Positions 16,863-27,255 of a stretch of 64,000 bases of DNA are shown here, piece by piece. Numbering within the stretch: the stretch's first letter is position 1; each line of letters begins with the position of its first letter. Below the pieces are notes generated by a model that did not search any database, had not been told where the DNA came from, and saw nothing but the letters and a program-made list of their open reading frames with translations. A program made the position numbers and the translations under genes. Source of the stretch: Oceanobacillus arenosus (GTDB taxonomy: Bacteria > Bacillota > Bacilli > Bacillales > Amphibacillaceae); NCBI RefSeq assembly GCF_003369575.1, contig NZ_PIOC01000017.1, positions 62,001 to 126,000 on the forward strand, in the 5' to 3' direction.

Positions 16863-16890
16863 TTGAAATTCAAGATTTGGGTGCTATACT
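16863..16890 (+). promoter_or_regulatory. Sigma-A promoter of xpt-pbuX
   Basis: TTGAAA (16863-16868), 16-nt spacer, TATACT (16885-16890) with an extended -10 TG at 16882-16883. It places the transcript start about 15-20 nt before the riboswitch aptamer. The stretch 16672-16862 before it has no supported gene. Confidence 0.72.
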
Positions 16891-16913
16891 ATAACTATTC
16901 TAATTGAATAATA

Positions 16914-16984
16914 TTTTCATATAATCGCGGGGATATGGCCTGCAAGTTTCTACCGGTTTACCGTAAATGAGCCGACTATGAGAA
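16914..16984 (+). promoter_or_regulatory. Guanine (purine) riboswitch
   Basis: A clear purine-riboswitch aptamer: P1 TTTTCATA/TATGAGAA, then the ATAATCGCGGGGATATGGCC arm, the GTTTCTACCGG junction, and the CCGTAAATGAGCCGACTATG arm. The specificity position in GACTATG is C (16976), which selects guanine/xanthine-type ligands rather than adenine. It precedes xpt-pbuX, as in B. subtilis, and should turn transcription off when guanine is plentiful. Confidence 0.95.
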
Positions 16985-17056
16985 GCAACGGAATGATAGT
17001 TTTATTCTATTAAAATAGGATAATTCTTTCACATATTTCGAATTTCAAGTCTCGAA

Positions 17057-17106
17057 AACATTGCTCCCCTCATGGTATGAATGGAGAACGTTTTTGGGGC
17101 TTTTTT
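17057..17106 (+). terminator. Riboswitch expression-platform terminator
   Basis: Between aptamer and gene lie CTCC/GGAG and AAAAC/GTTTT pairs, a CCCC (17066-17069) that can pair with GGGG (17096-17099), and then six T (17101-17106). This is consistent with a ligand-dependent terminator, but the exact alternative pairings are not resolved by eye. Confidence 0.6.
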
Positions 17107-17117
17107 AATTGCCCTAA

Positions 17118-19012
<1,895 letters not shown>

Positions 19013-19018
19013 GAGAGG

Positions 19019-19050
19019 AGCTCAGATTTATTCTGAGCTTTTATTTTTTT
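19019..19050 (+). terminator. Intrinsic terminator after pbuX
   Basis: AGCTCAGA (19019-19026) pairs with TCTGAGCT (19032-19039), followed by a T-rich run to 19050. It lies 7 bp after the pbuX stop. Confidence 0.9.
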
Positions 19051-19163
19051 ATGCAAAATACCGATATAATTGAAATTACGCCGATATTTGAGAAGCTGTA
19101 GTGTTCTTTCGAATATTTTAAGTAATAAAATATTATATAAATAAACAATTAGGGGGAGTATGC

Positions 19164-20114
19164 GTGAGGGGGAAGATTATTATTGTCGCAAGTGCTCTTG
19201 TTATTTTATTGCTTGCTGCGTTATTTCTTGCGGTTAATTATTTTTACGGGGAAAGTGTCAAGCGTGGTGTAGAGGTCGAGTTATATGGCGGGGATGAGAT
19301 TACCCAGGACGTGTCGATAGAGGATCAAGTGATCTTGGAAGAAGCAAAGCAATGGTTCAATAATCAGGACCTACAAATAATAGAACTAACCTCAAATGAC
19401 CATTTAACATTACAGGCAAATTTCATTGAAAATGATTCACCAACAGGAAAAGCTGTTATTCTCGCACATGGATATCGTGAACAAAGTGAAAATATGGGCG
19501 ACTATGCAAAATTTTATTATGATCAGGGATTTGATATTTTACTGCCGGATGCACGCGGACATGGTGAGAGCAAGGGAGAATATATTGGCTATGGCTGGCA
19601 TGATCGACTGGATTATTTAAAGTGGATTGAGCTATTAATTAAGGAATATGAAGCAGAGCAAATTATCTTACATGGAAAATCAATGGGTGCTTCATTAGTA
19701 TTAATGGCGAGCGGCGAGAAGCTTCCAGCTGAAGTGAAGGGGATTGTTGCTGATAGCGGCTATACATCGGTTAAAGAGGAATTAAGCTACCAGCTCAAGC
19801 ATTTGTACAACCTGCCATCTTTTCCATTACTTGATTTCACCAGTCTCATGACGAAAATAAGGGCTGGCTATACTTTTGAAGAAGCGTCAGCAATTGAGCA
19901 GGTGAAGCACAATAAGCGACCGCTGTTAATCATTCACGGAGAAGACGATGAGCTTGTGCCAACCGAAATGGCGCAACAGCTTTTTGCTGAAGCGGGTGGA
20001 AATAAAGAGCTTTGGATTGTTCCAAATGCGGCTCATACAAAAGGATACACACTTGCCACATCAGAGTATCAGGAAAGACTGACCAAGTTCCTCAATGATG
20101 CATTAAATGAGTAA
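19164..20114 (+). CDS. Alpha/beta hydrolase, membrane-anchored
   Basis: Serine hydrolase of the alpha/beta fold with an N-terminal membrane anchor (residues 4-27). Oxyanion strand HGYREQS, then DARGHGES, nucleophile elbow HGKSMGAS, the acid in HGEDDELVP and the catalytic His in NAAHTKGY. It is a paralogue of the gene at 30970-31932 (shared stretch YGWHDRLDYLKW / FGWHDRLDYLGW). Start GTG 19164 follows AGGGGGAG. Esterase or peptidase activity is possible; the substrate is unknown. It converges with the exporter gene, 4 bp apart. Confidence 0.85.
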   Translation: MRGKIIIVASALVILLLAALFLAVNYFYGESVKRGVEVELYGGDEITQDVSIEDQVILEEAKQWFNNQDLQIIELTSNDHLTLQANFIENDSPTGKAVILAHGYREQSENMGDYAKFYYDQGFDILLPDARGHGESKGEYIGYGWHDRLDYLKWIELLIKEYEAEQIILHGKSMGASLVLMASGEKLPAEVKGIVADSGYTSVKEELSYQLKHLYNLPSFPLLDFTSLMTKIRAGYTFEEASAIEQVKHNKRPLLIIHGEDDELVPTEMAQQLFAEAGGNKELWIVPNAAHTKGYTLATSEYQERLTKFLNDALNE

Positions 20115-20118
20115 CGAA

Positions 20119-21075
20119 TTAGTCATTACCAGATACTCGCTGAACCGGAGGCAGTGTTTTTCGCATTCCTAATGCTGAGACAATACTATGCAAGATCATA
20201 CCAATGATTACGAGGCCGATTCCAGCCAGCGATAGCAGGCTTGGCAGCGGTGCACTTAATATTAAAATCTCACCAATTAATGCAAAAACAACTTCACCAG
20301 ACTGGGTTGCTTCCACGCCTGCAAGTTTGTGTGTATTGTTCTGGACGATTTCTGTCGCATAGAAGAATAGAACAGTAGCAATGATACCTGATGAAATGGC
20401 AACAATAAATGTTTGTATTAACTGGCTTTCACTTGGCAAGCCATGCACATTCATTCCGTAAATGGAGAGTAATATCCAAAATGGCATCGAAGCAATTGTC
20501 ATCCCGAAAATGCGCTGGAATGTATTTAATTCATTACCAACCAATGCCATCATTTTGCGATTCCCAAGCGGATAGGCAAATGCAGAAATTATTAACGGGA
20601 CGACACAAAGTACAATATTTATTAGTGGAACAGATGATGCGTGTTCGAGCTGCATGATAAAAATACCTGCAAGAATGATTAATGAAATAAAAACACTCTG
20701 GACAGGAATCCGTTGTTTATTCCCTTTATGTAAAAATGGCACAAGTAATGAGCCAGCAATGATTGTAATTTGGAAGGTTGCAGCTACAAGCCAGCCTGGT
20801 CCATAAATGGATGCAAATGTTAGTGGAGCGTAGAATAAGCCAAAACCAATTGTGCTCCAAATTAGCCATGGCATTGGCTGATTTTTAATATGTAAAATAA
20901 CAGGCTTAATATTTCTTTTGCCGCCAACAATTATGAATAATATTGGTAGCATAAAGATATATCGAAGGGAAGCACTCCATGCCCAGCTGCCGCCTTCCAA
21001 TTCCATTGATCGGTTCAGCACGAATGTAACAGAAAAGAATAATGCACCTAAAATCCCAATTAGAATAGCTTTCAT
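20119..21075 (-). CDS. DMT-superfamily transporter (multidrug-efflux type)
   Basis: A 318-residue protein with about ten hydrophobic segments in two halves, as in the drug/metabolite transporter superfamily. It opens with GILGALFFSVTFVLNRSMELEGGSW and has the second-half motif KLAGVEATQSGEVVFALIGE, which matches the multidrug-resistance efflux transporter family of Bacilli. Substrate is not predictable. It is a single gene on the minus strand with AGGGGTG before its ATG. Confidence 0.82.
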   Translation of the reverse strand: MKAILIGILGALFFSVTFVLNRSMELEGGSWAWSASLRYIFMLPILFIIVGGKRNIKPVILHIKNQPMPWLIWSTIGFGLFYAPLTFASIYGPGWLVAATFQITIIAGSLLVPFLHKGNKQRIPVQSVFISLIILAGIFIMQLEHASSVPLINIVLCVVPLIISAFAYPLGNRKMMALVGNELNTFQRIFGMTIASMPFWILLSIYGMNVHGLPSESQLIQTFIVAISSGIIATVLFFYATEIVQNNTHKLAGVEATQSGEVVFALIGEILILSAPLPSLLSLAGIGLVIIGMILHSIVSALGMRKTLPPVQRVSGND

Positions 21076-21313
21076 TCATTACACCCCTGATTAAATCAAA
21101 CATATATTATAGTAATCTTAATATACATTATTATTCAGCAACTGCGTATAAATTGTTAAAATATTTCCATGATTCGGGTATAGTAATATAGAGGTATTCT
21201 TGCAAAAAATGAAGGATTTTCGTGATTAATGAAGAATATAGTTAGTAATGCAAACAATTTACATCAAGAGAGAAGTAAAATTGACTTTTCATAAATTAAG
21301 GAAGTGTTGAAGT

Positions 21314-21754
21314 ATGGAAACTTTACCAAATTGGTTCTGGGTGATTTACTATATCTTTCTTCTTTTATCTTTAGTGACGGGAGTAATTGGACTGGTTAGA
21401 CAATGGTTAAGCACACTTTCCTCTTTCGCAATTATCCTATCGCTGCTTGCGCCACTAGTTAGCTTCGTTTATGTTGTACAGCGATCAAATGGTCTAACAG
21501 AGCTTGGATATTTACTGGCACAATTAAAAACAGGGGATTTATGGGCAATATTTATAACGGTTATGTTTCTATATTTAATTGCATGGAATTTATTCCTATT
21601 GACTTATCTGATAATAAAAATGAGCAAAACGCCAGCAGTTAAGAGAAGGCTATTTGCTATGAAAAACAAATTATACGTTTTTTTAAAAAAGCTGCGATTT
21701 AATAAACAAGATGACGATGAAAAATCCGAACGTGTGAAAAGTAACAGTAAATAA
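21314..21754 (+). CDS. Hypothetical membrane protein, 146 residues
   Basis: I do not recognise the family. Three membrane segments (about 8-28, 34-54 and 73-101) are followed by a strongly basic then mixed-charge cytoplasmic tail ending KQDDDEKSERVKSNSK. Ribosome binding site AAGGAAG precedes the ATG. The next gene (YdcF-like) starts 26 bp later, so they probably share a transcript. Confidence 0.65.
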   Translation: METLPNWFWVIYYIFLLLSLVTGVIGLVRQWLSTLSSFAIILSLLAPLVSFVYVVQRSNGLTELGYLLAQLKTGDLWAIFITVMFLYLIAWNLFLLTYLIIKMSKTPAVKRRLFAMKNKLYVFLKKLRFNKQDDDEKSERVKSNSK

Positions 21755-21780
21755 AATGTATGAGTTTACAGAGGTGTACA

Positions 21781-22395
21781 ATGAAAATTTCAGAACTGCA
21801 ATCGGAAATGCTAACGGATGAGCAGAAGACCGCATTAATTTACAGAAATATAGAAGATAATCATGAAAAAGGTGACTGTATCTTTGTTCTCGGCAGCAGC
21901 AAAGCAGTGGAGTACCGATTGCCAAAAGCAATTCAGCTATATAATGAGGGGCGGGCAAAGAAACTCTTATTTTCCGGAGGCGTCTCCTGGAAGAAGGGCG
22001 GCTTAACAGAGGCGGAGTTATTACGGGAAAAGGCGCTGGAGTTAGGAGTGCCCAAAGAAGATATGTTAATCGAGAATAATTCCATGCATACAAAGGAAAA
22101 TGTTCTAGCCTCTTTGCTAGTGTTTGACCGTGCATTCGGACTTCATAATATAAATAGATTGCTAGTAGTGACGACTACCTATCATATGCGCAGAACCTAT
22201 CTGACACTGAAAACCTATATGCCTGCCTGGATAAACTATTCCTTATGTGCGGTGAATGATCGAACGACAAGGGAGAATAATTGGTTTAAAACCCCTTATG
22301 GCAGAGAAAGAGTGGAGAAGGAAACGAGTAAAATTATTGAATATGTAAAGTTAGGCAGTTTGGTAGATGAAGAGGTGGAATTGCCTAAGAACTAA
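21781..22395 (+). CDS. YdcF-like (DUF218) protein
   Basis: DUF218/YdcF-family protein of 204 residues. The conserved pattern is visible: DCIFVLGSSKAVEYRLPKAI, LYNEGRAKKLLFSGG, ENNSMHTKENV, and LLVVTTTYHMRRTYL. Proteins of this family bind nucleotide-like ligands or act in envelope metabolism (SanA, ElyC), but no membrane segment is present here, so a cytoplasmic role is more likely. Start ATG 21781 follows GAGG; an in-frame ATG at 21760 is less likely. Confidence 0.82.
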   Translation: MKISELQSEMLTDEQKTALIYRNIEDNHEKGDCIFVLGSSKAVEYRLPKAIQLYNEGRAKKLLFSGGVSWKKGGLTEAELLREKALELGVPKEDMLIENNSMHTKENVLASLLVFDRAFGLHNINRLLVVTTTYHMRRTYLTLKTYMPAWINYSLCAVNDRTTRENNWFKTPYGRERVEKETSKIIEYVKLGSLVDEEVELPKN

Positions 22396-22438
22396 ACGCT
22401 CCAGGTTAGGGATAATAAAAAAAGGGGTCCTTATTGTG

Positions 22439-23146
22439 ATGGAAAAGACAAGTGCAATATTTGATAAATTAGCAAAAACATATGAAGAAAATGTAGACTT
22501 CGATAATCCCTATAATAACGATTATGAAAGGCCAGCAATGATCAGCAACATTCCGAGTAACATAGCTGGGAAATCTGTGCTTGATGCCGGTTGTGCAGCG
22601 GGTTGGTATTCCGAGTATTTATCACATCAGGGAGCAATTGTCACAGGGGTCGATATAAGCAAGAAAATGATAGAAGCGGCAAATAGAAGAATTGGTGATA
22701 AGGCAAAGTTTGTTTGTCATGATTTACAAGAGGATCTGCCATTTGGGGAAAATGAATTTGACTTGATTATCAGCTCTCTATCGTTGCACTATCTTAAGGA
22801 TTGGGATCGTACTTTCTCAGAATTCAATCGTATATTAAAACATGAAGGTACGTTCTTATTTTCTGTTCATCATCCTTTTATGGATTTCCACAATTTCGAT
22901 AGTGAAGACTACTTTCAAAAAGAACTGCTTACAGATACATGGAAAAAGTCTGATCTAACAGTTGATGTTCATTTTTATCGAAGACCACTGCAGGAAATTG
23001 TGATGGAAACAATACGATTCTTTCAGTTGGGTAAAATAATTGAACCGCAACCACGTGACCAAATGAAGCATAAGTATCTTAAAGGTTATCAATATTTAAT
23101 GAAAAATCCCCACTTTTTAATTGTGAAAGCTAAATCGAAAAAGTAA
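22439..23146 (+). CDS. SAM-dependent methyltransferase (class I)
   Basis: Class I methyltransferase of 235 residues. Motif I VLDAGCAAGWYSEYL binds S-adenosylmethionine, GVDISKKMIEAA holds the acidic ribose-binding residue, and FDLIISSLSLHYLKDW is motif IV with the LKHEGTFLFS post-motif. It resembles the small-molecule group (UbiE/Methyltransf_11). The acceptor is unknown. Start ATG 22439 (or the adjacent GTG 22436) follows AAAAGGGG; the longer upstream frame overlaps the YdcF-like gene and is rejected. Confidence 0.85.
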   Translation: MEKTSAIFDKLAKTYEENVDFDNPYNNDYERPAMISNIPSNIAGKSVLDAGCAAGWYSEYLSHQGAIVTGVDISKKMIEAANRRIGDKAKFVCHDLQEDLPFGENEFDLIISSLSLHYLKDWDRTFSEFNRILKHEGTFLFSVHHPFMDFHNFDSEDYFQKELLTDTWKKSDLTVDVHFYRRPLQEIVMETIRFFQLGKIIEPQPRDQMKHKYLKGYQYLMKNPHFLIVKAKSKK

Positions 23147-23180
23147 TTATCATTCATTACAAATAATAAGGAGTAAAACA

Positions 23181-23588
23181 ATGGATCCTTGTATTTTCTG
23201 CCGGATTATTGCTAGAGAGTCCGAAGCATACATTATCTATGAAAATGATTATGTATGCTGTTTTTTAGATAAATTTCCAATCAATCACGGCCATGTTCTC
23301 GTTGTTCCAAAAAAGCATTGCCCCGAATTCACCGAAGTTGACCAAGAAAGTCTGCTAGAGGTAATTATTGTGGCACAAAAAGTAGCAAGTGCACTTGAAA
23401 AGCTATTACATACGGATGGAATTACTATTATGCAGAACAATGGGATTTTCAAGGATGTGGAACATTATCATATGCATGTTGTACCAAGGTTTAAAGATGA
23501 TGGATTCGCTTGGGTGGAGCCTGAAATTAAAGTTAATAGTGATGTGTTGATTAAATTGAAAGTAAGCCTTTTACAAGCTTTAATTTGA
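23181..23588 (+). CDS. HIT family hydrolase
   Basis: Histidine-triad nucleotide hydrolase of 135 residues. An N-terminal zinc-type Cys pair (Cys4, Cys7), the INHGHVLVVPKKH strand and the triad HYHMHV (His95, 97, 99) are visible. HIT proteins hydrolyse AMP-linked or dinucleoside substrates. Clear AAGGAG ribosome binding site. It is in a run of small plus-strand genes without obvious functional link. Confidence 0.9.
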   Translation: MDPCIFCRIIARESEAYIIYENDYVCCFLDKFPINHGHVLVVPKKHCPEFTEVDQESLLEVIIVAQKVASALEKLLHTDGITIMQNNGIFKDVEHYHMHVVPRFKDDGFAWVEPEIKVNSDVLIKLKVSLLQALI

Positions 23589-23649
23589 TTACCAAATTAA
23601 AAGGAATTTTGAGTATATACGATTACCAGATTAAACGGGAGTGGAAACA

Positions 23650-24822
23650 TTGGAATCAAATTTCTGGCTCAGACTTATATTATTTCTTGCTATAAGTTTC
23701 ATGTTCATCATTTTTGGCTTTGCTATAATCTTTTTTCTATTGCTTACCGGTGAAGTAATCTTTTACCCGACCTTTATTGCAATTGTGATTGCAGGGCTTC
23801 TTTTCTTTATATGTAACGGCATATTCCATTTTCTTAAGCCTAAAATTTGGAAAATCAGTGCGATTACGTTTTTTATGCTATGTATTGTGGCGGTAGTTGT
23901 TTTTGAGCAAATCAAGGCTTACCATAATAGCTTTGAAACAATGGAGGATCAGGAAGTTGATTTATATACATACCAGCCATTTGAGAAGGAGTCAAACTTA
24001 GCTACATTGGATAATCCTACAAATTTCAAAATGGGTGATGAATTGCTTGTTCTTGACGGTGCAACTGCATTGTATCCGTTATATGCAGCTATTGCTCAAG
24101 CAACATATCCGGAAAAAGAATATGATATGTATTCGAGTGAAGTGATGGTGAATACAACACCAGATGCCTATCAAAATTTAATTAATGGCAGGGCAGATGT
24201 TATCTTCGTTGCTGGCCCATCAGAGCAGCAATTACAAGATGCTGAGGAACGTGATGTTGAACTGGAAATGACGCCTATCGGCAGGGAGGCGTTTGTGTTT
24301 TTTGTAAATGCCGAAAATCCTGTTAAAGGACTTTCGGTCAGGCAGATTAGAGACGTCTATTCTGGCAAAGTGGATAATTGGAAAACATTTGGCGGCAACA
24401 ATGAGAAAATCCGAGCATTTCAGCGTCCGGTGGATAGCGGAAGCCAAACTGCACTAATAAATTTAATGGGCAATACTACAGTTGTTGAAGCACCAAAGGA
24501 AAATGTTGTGGAGGGAATGGGTGGCATCATTGAAGAAACTGCCAGATATCGGAATTACCCAAATGCAATTGGTTTTTCTTTTCGATATTTTTCTATGGAA
24601 ATGGTGAAGAATAATGCGATTCGTCATCTGGAAATAGATGGTGTGTTTCCAAGCAAAGAAACAATTCAGGACGATACGTATCCACTGGCTTCCGATTTTT
24701 ATGCAGTGACTGCAGCCAGTAATAATCCGAATATTGAACCCTTTTTAGAGTGGATATTGTCACCACAAGGTCAATCACTTGTTGAAAAAACAGGATATGT
24801 GCCAATTACTAATATAGAATAA
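23650..24822 (+). CDS. Membrane-anchored PstS-like substrate-binding protein
   Basis: The first about 105 residues contain three membrane segments; the rest is a PstS-like phosphate-binding domain (LDGATALYPLYAAIAQ, INGRADVIFVAGPSEQQ, VDNWKTFGG, PVDSGSQTALINLMG). Typical PstS is a lipoprotein in an operon with pstCAB, which is absent here. A sensing or scavenging role at the membrane is possible. The start is uncertain: TTG 23650 has GGGAG 8 nt upstream, while GTG 23641 overlaps that site. Confidence 0.75.
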   Translation: MESNFWLRLILFLAISFMFIIFGFAIIFFLLLTGEVIFYPTFIAIVIAGLLFFICNGIFHFLKPKIWKISAITFFMLCIVAVVVFEQIKAYHNSFETMEDQEVDLYTYQPFEKESNLATLDNPTNFKMGDELLVLDGATALYPLYAAIAQATYPEKEYDMYSSEVMVNTTPDAYQNLINGRADVIFVAGPSEQQLQDAEERDVELEMTPIGREAFVFFVNAENPVKGLSVRQIRDVYSGKVDNWKTFGGNNEKIRAFQRPVDSGSQTALINLMGNTTVVEAPKENVVEGMGGIIEETARYRNYPNAIGFSFRYFSMEMVKNNAIRHLEIDGVFPSKETIQDDTYPLASDFYAVTAASNNPNIEPFLEWILSPQGQSLVEKTGYVPITNIE

Positions 24823-24832
24823 ATGTATAATA

Positions 24833-25354
24833 ATGAATGGAGTGATAACAATCGATCCAAAACTAATCTCATTCCCACCAATCTTGCCACAAAATCCTAA
24901 AGTGCTGATTCTTGGGTCAATGCCGGGGGAAATCTCACTTGAGAAGCAGGAATATTACGGAAACCCAAGAAATCACTTTTGGCCAATCCTTTTTGAGTTA
25001 TTTAATGAGGAACCTATTGAAAAATATGAAGATAAAGTTACATTTGCCAAGAGTAATAGACTTGCATTATGGGATTCAATTGGTTCTTGCTATCGGCAAG
25101 GCAGCTTGGACAGTAATATTGTTGATGAAGAAGCGAATGATATTATCGGTCTGCTGGAAGATTATCCCTCGATTCGCTTGATTGCATGTAATGGAACGAA
25201 ATCCTATACGACATTTAAGAAAAATTTTGATTTAACGGGGTATCCTGCTGTCCAGGTTCTAAAGCTGCCGTCAACTAGCCCCATCCCTGGTAAATATACA
25301 AAATCATTTACTGGAAAAGTAGAAGCATGGCGAGAAATTTTAAATTATCTCTAG
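24833..25354 (+). CDS. DNA-deoxyinosine glycosylase (UDG superfamily)
   Basis: Base-excision repair glycosylase of the uracil-DNA-glycosylase superfamily, in the group that removes hypoxanthine (deoxyinosine). Motif 1 is LILGSMPGEISLEKQEYYGNPRNHFW region near 25-50, with the typical YYGNPRNHFW; the DNA-intercalation motif near the end is LPSTSPIPGKY. Length of 173 residues is normal. The start is somewhat uncertain, since no strong ribosome binding site precedes ATG 24833. Confidence 0.82.
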   Translation: MNGVITIDPKLISFPPILPQNPKVLILGSMPGEISLEKQEYYGNPRNHFWPILFELFNEEPIEKYEDKVTFAKSNRLALWDSIGSCYRQGSLDSNIVDEEANDIIGLLEDYPSIRLIACNGTKSYTTFKKNFDLTGYPAVQVLKLPSTSPIPGKYTKSFTGKVEAWREILNYL

Positions 25355-25385
25355 AAATGTTTAATTAAAGGCAGGAAAGTTACAT

Positions 25386-26471
25386 ATGAAATTATTCTGG
25401 TTTCGTTTTGCAGTGTTTAGTATCTTATGGGTGCTTATAATTATTATCGACAGTAAGCAGGTCCCCGTAAGTATTGTCTGTTTTGCTTTGAGTATGGGAA
25501 TATATTTCTTCCTATCTCTTAAGAAGTCCCTATTTATTCTGTATCTTTTACTTGTCTCAATTACATTTATTCATGGCATTCTAAACACGAATGACGCAAT
25601 GCTTAGTGTGATTATAATTCTTTATATGTTAATTGATGCCAGTTTTCGATTAACAATGAGACAGTTCATGTTGTATTCAGTTGTTGTGGTAGTTCAGGCC
25701 TTTCTTCTACTGTCTGCCCGTGATGAAGTAAGGATTGAAATGATTATTATGACATCCTTCCTATACTATCTAATCCTAGTAATCAACAGGATGACAGTGG
25801 AGAGAAGGGAGCAAGCGGAGATTTATGATCAGCTGCTTGGGGAGTATCGAAATTTAAAGCGCATGAACCTGAATACTGAAAATAATGCAAGGCTTGAGGA
25901 ACGGACAAAAATCGCTCGGGATATTCATGATTCGGTTGGACATCGTTTAACAGCATTAATTATGCAGCTTGAAATGTTAACGATTCAAGAACCAAATAAT
26001 AGCTACGAAGATTTAAAGAAAATGGCAAAGGATAGCCTGGAAGAGACAAGACAAGCTGTAAATGCCCTGCAAACAGAGGAAAGTGAAGGGATTGCGACAA
26101 TTGTTCATCTGATTCATAAGCTTGAAGTGGAAAGTCATATTCTTGTACAGTTCACGATTAAACAAGGGGTCTTATCCGCCCGGATGTCGAATGCTAAAAA
26201 CGTTGCACTTTACAGGGTGATTCAAGAATCATTAACGAATGCAATGCGTCATGCAGGCTCAAGAGAAATTCAAGTTACTCTGGGGAAATCAGCAACGGGA
26301 GATATTTCCTTTGAAATTAAGAATACCGTCTTTGACCCCACCCCTTTTACATACGGCTTTGGCCTAACAAATTTGAAGCAACGAATTAATGAGGTGAAGG
26401 GGACGGTAACAATTTACCAGACAGAAACAGAGTTTGTTGTTGCAGGGAGTATTCCGCGAGAGGGGGCATAG
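25386..26471 (+). CDS. Sensor histidine kinase, DesK/NarL type (LnrJ-like)
   Basis: Sensor kinase with five to six N-terminal membrane segments and no large extracellular domain, then a coiled linker and HisKA_3 dimerisation domain with the phospho-His in ERTKIARDIHDSVGHRLTAL (about residue 180), and a short HATPase (NALMRHAG N box is NAMRHAG; GFGLTNLKQRI G box). This type senses membrane perturbation. It is followed directly by its regulator and a three-gene ABC exporter, the same order as lnrJKLMN (linearmycin resistance) and yvfRSTU relatives in B. subtilis. Confidence 0.88.
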   Translation: MKLFWFRFAVFSILWVLIIIIDSKQVPVSIVCFALSMGIYFFLSLKKSLFILYLLLVSITFIHGILNTNDAMLSVIIILYMLIDASFRLTMRQFMLYSVVVVVQAFLLLSARDEVRIEMIIMTSFLYYLILVINRMTVERREQAEIYDQLLGEYRNLKRMNLNTENNARLEERTKIARDIHDSVGHRLTALIMQLEMLTIQEPNNSYEDLKKMAKDSLEETRQAVNALQTEESEGIATIVHLIHKLEVESHILVQFTIKQGVLSARMSNAKNVALYRVIQESLTNAMRHAGSREIQVTLGKSATGDISFEIKNTVFDPTPFTYGFGLTNLKQRINEVKGTVTIYQTETEFVVAGSIPREGA

Positions 26472-26472
26472 A

Positions 26473-27114
26473 ATGTGGCGCGTATTATTAGTTGAAGATC
26501 AGCCAATTGTGAGACAAGGGTTAAAGGTTATCTTAGAACAAGACGAAAATATAAAAGTCACCCATCAAGCAGAGAATGGATTAGAGGCTATCAAGGCTTT
26601 GGAAAAAAATGTAATTGATTTTATTATGATGGATGTCAGAATGCCTGAAATGAATGGAATTGAAGCAACGAGAAGAATAAAAAGGCAATGGCCAAATATT
26701 AAAATCTTAATCTTAACGACTTTTAATGACGATGAATATGCATTACATGCACTGAAAGAAGGAGCAAATGGCTTTTTACTGAAAACATCGGAGCCGAAGA
26801 AATTAATTGAAGCAGTACATAGCTGTATGAATGGCGGATTAACGCTTCATGATGAAGTAGCGGCGAAAGTTATGCCGAGGCTGCTGCGATCTGCGAATAA
26901 ACCAGAAACGACGATTGAGCTTACACCAAGAGAAATAGCGATAACAAAATTAATTGGCGATGGGAAAACGAATAAGGAAATTGCTGAGGCACTCTTTCTG
27001 TCTGTCGGTACGGTAAAAAATTATCTGACAGCAATTTTACAAAAAACAGGATTGCGTGATCGGACACAATTAGCAATTTATGCTGTAAAACATGATATAG
27101 AAAATCAATCATAA
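26473..27114 (+). CDS. Response regulator, NarL/LuxR type (LnrK-like)
   Basis: Receiver domain with acidic pair ED (8-9), phospho-acceptor Asp54 in FIMMDVRMPEMNG, Thr in LTTFNDDEYA and Lys in LLKTSEP, followed by a LuxR-type helix-turn-helix (LTPREIAITKLIGDGKTNKEIA). The start ATG 26473 lies 1 bp after the kinase stop and has GGGGG upstream. It should activate the exporter genes that follow. Confidence 0.92.
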   Translation: MWRVLLVEDQPIVRQGLKVILEQDENIKVTHQAENGLEAIKALEKNVIDFIMMDVRMPEMNGIEATRRIKRQWPNIKILILTTFNDDEYALHALKEGANGFLLKTSEPKKLIEAVHSCMNGGLTLHDEVAAKVMPRLLRSANKPETTIELTPREIAITKLIGDGKTNKEIAEALFLSVGTVKNYLTAILQKTGLRDRTQLAIYAVKHDIENQS

Positions 27115-27140
27115 CCTCCTCATTTCGATGTGGAGGTTAT
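27111..27140 (+). terminator. Stem-loop after the response regulator
   Basis: ATAACCTCC (27111-27119) pairs with GGAGGTTAT (27132-27140), then a weak T stretch. It includes the regulator's stop codon and may partly separate the regulator genes from the exporter genes, which have a 140-bp gap for their own promoter. Confidence 0.65.
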
Positions 27141-27255
27141 GCTGTTTTAAGGGAAATTGAATGAGGTCATCCCACACACAAATATTTTATGACTCAGGTC
27201 AGTATGCATTGCTATTGATTCATCGTAAACTGAAAATAACAGGGGAGGCGATGTT

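Noticed and set aside
16814-16894. 26-codon frame before the guanine riboswitch
   Set aside because: No ribosome binding site, and its end overlaps the xpt promoter.
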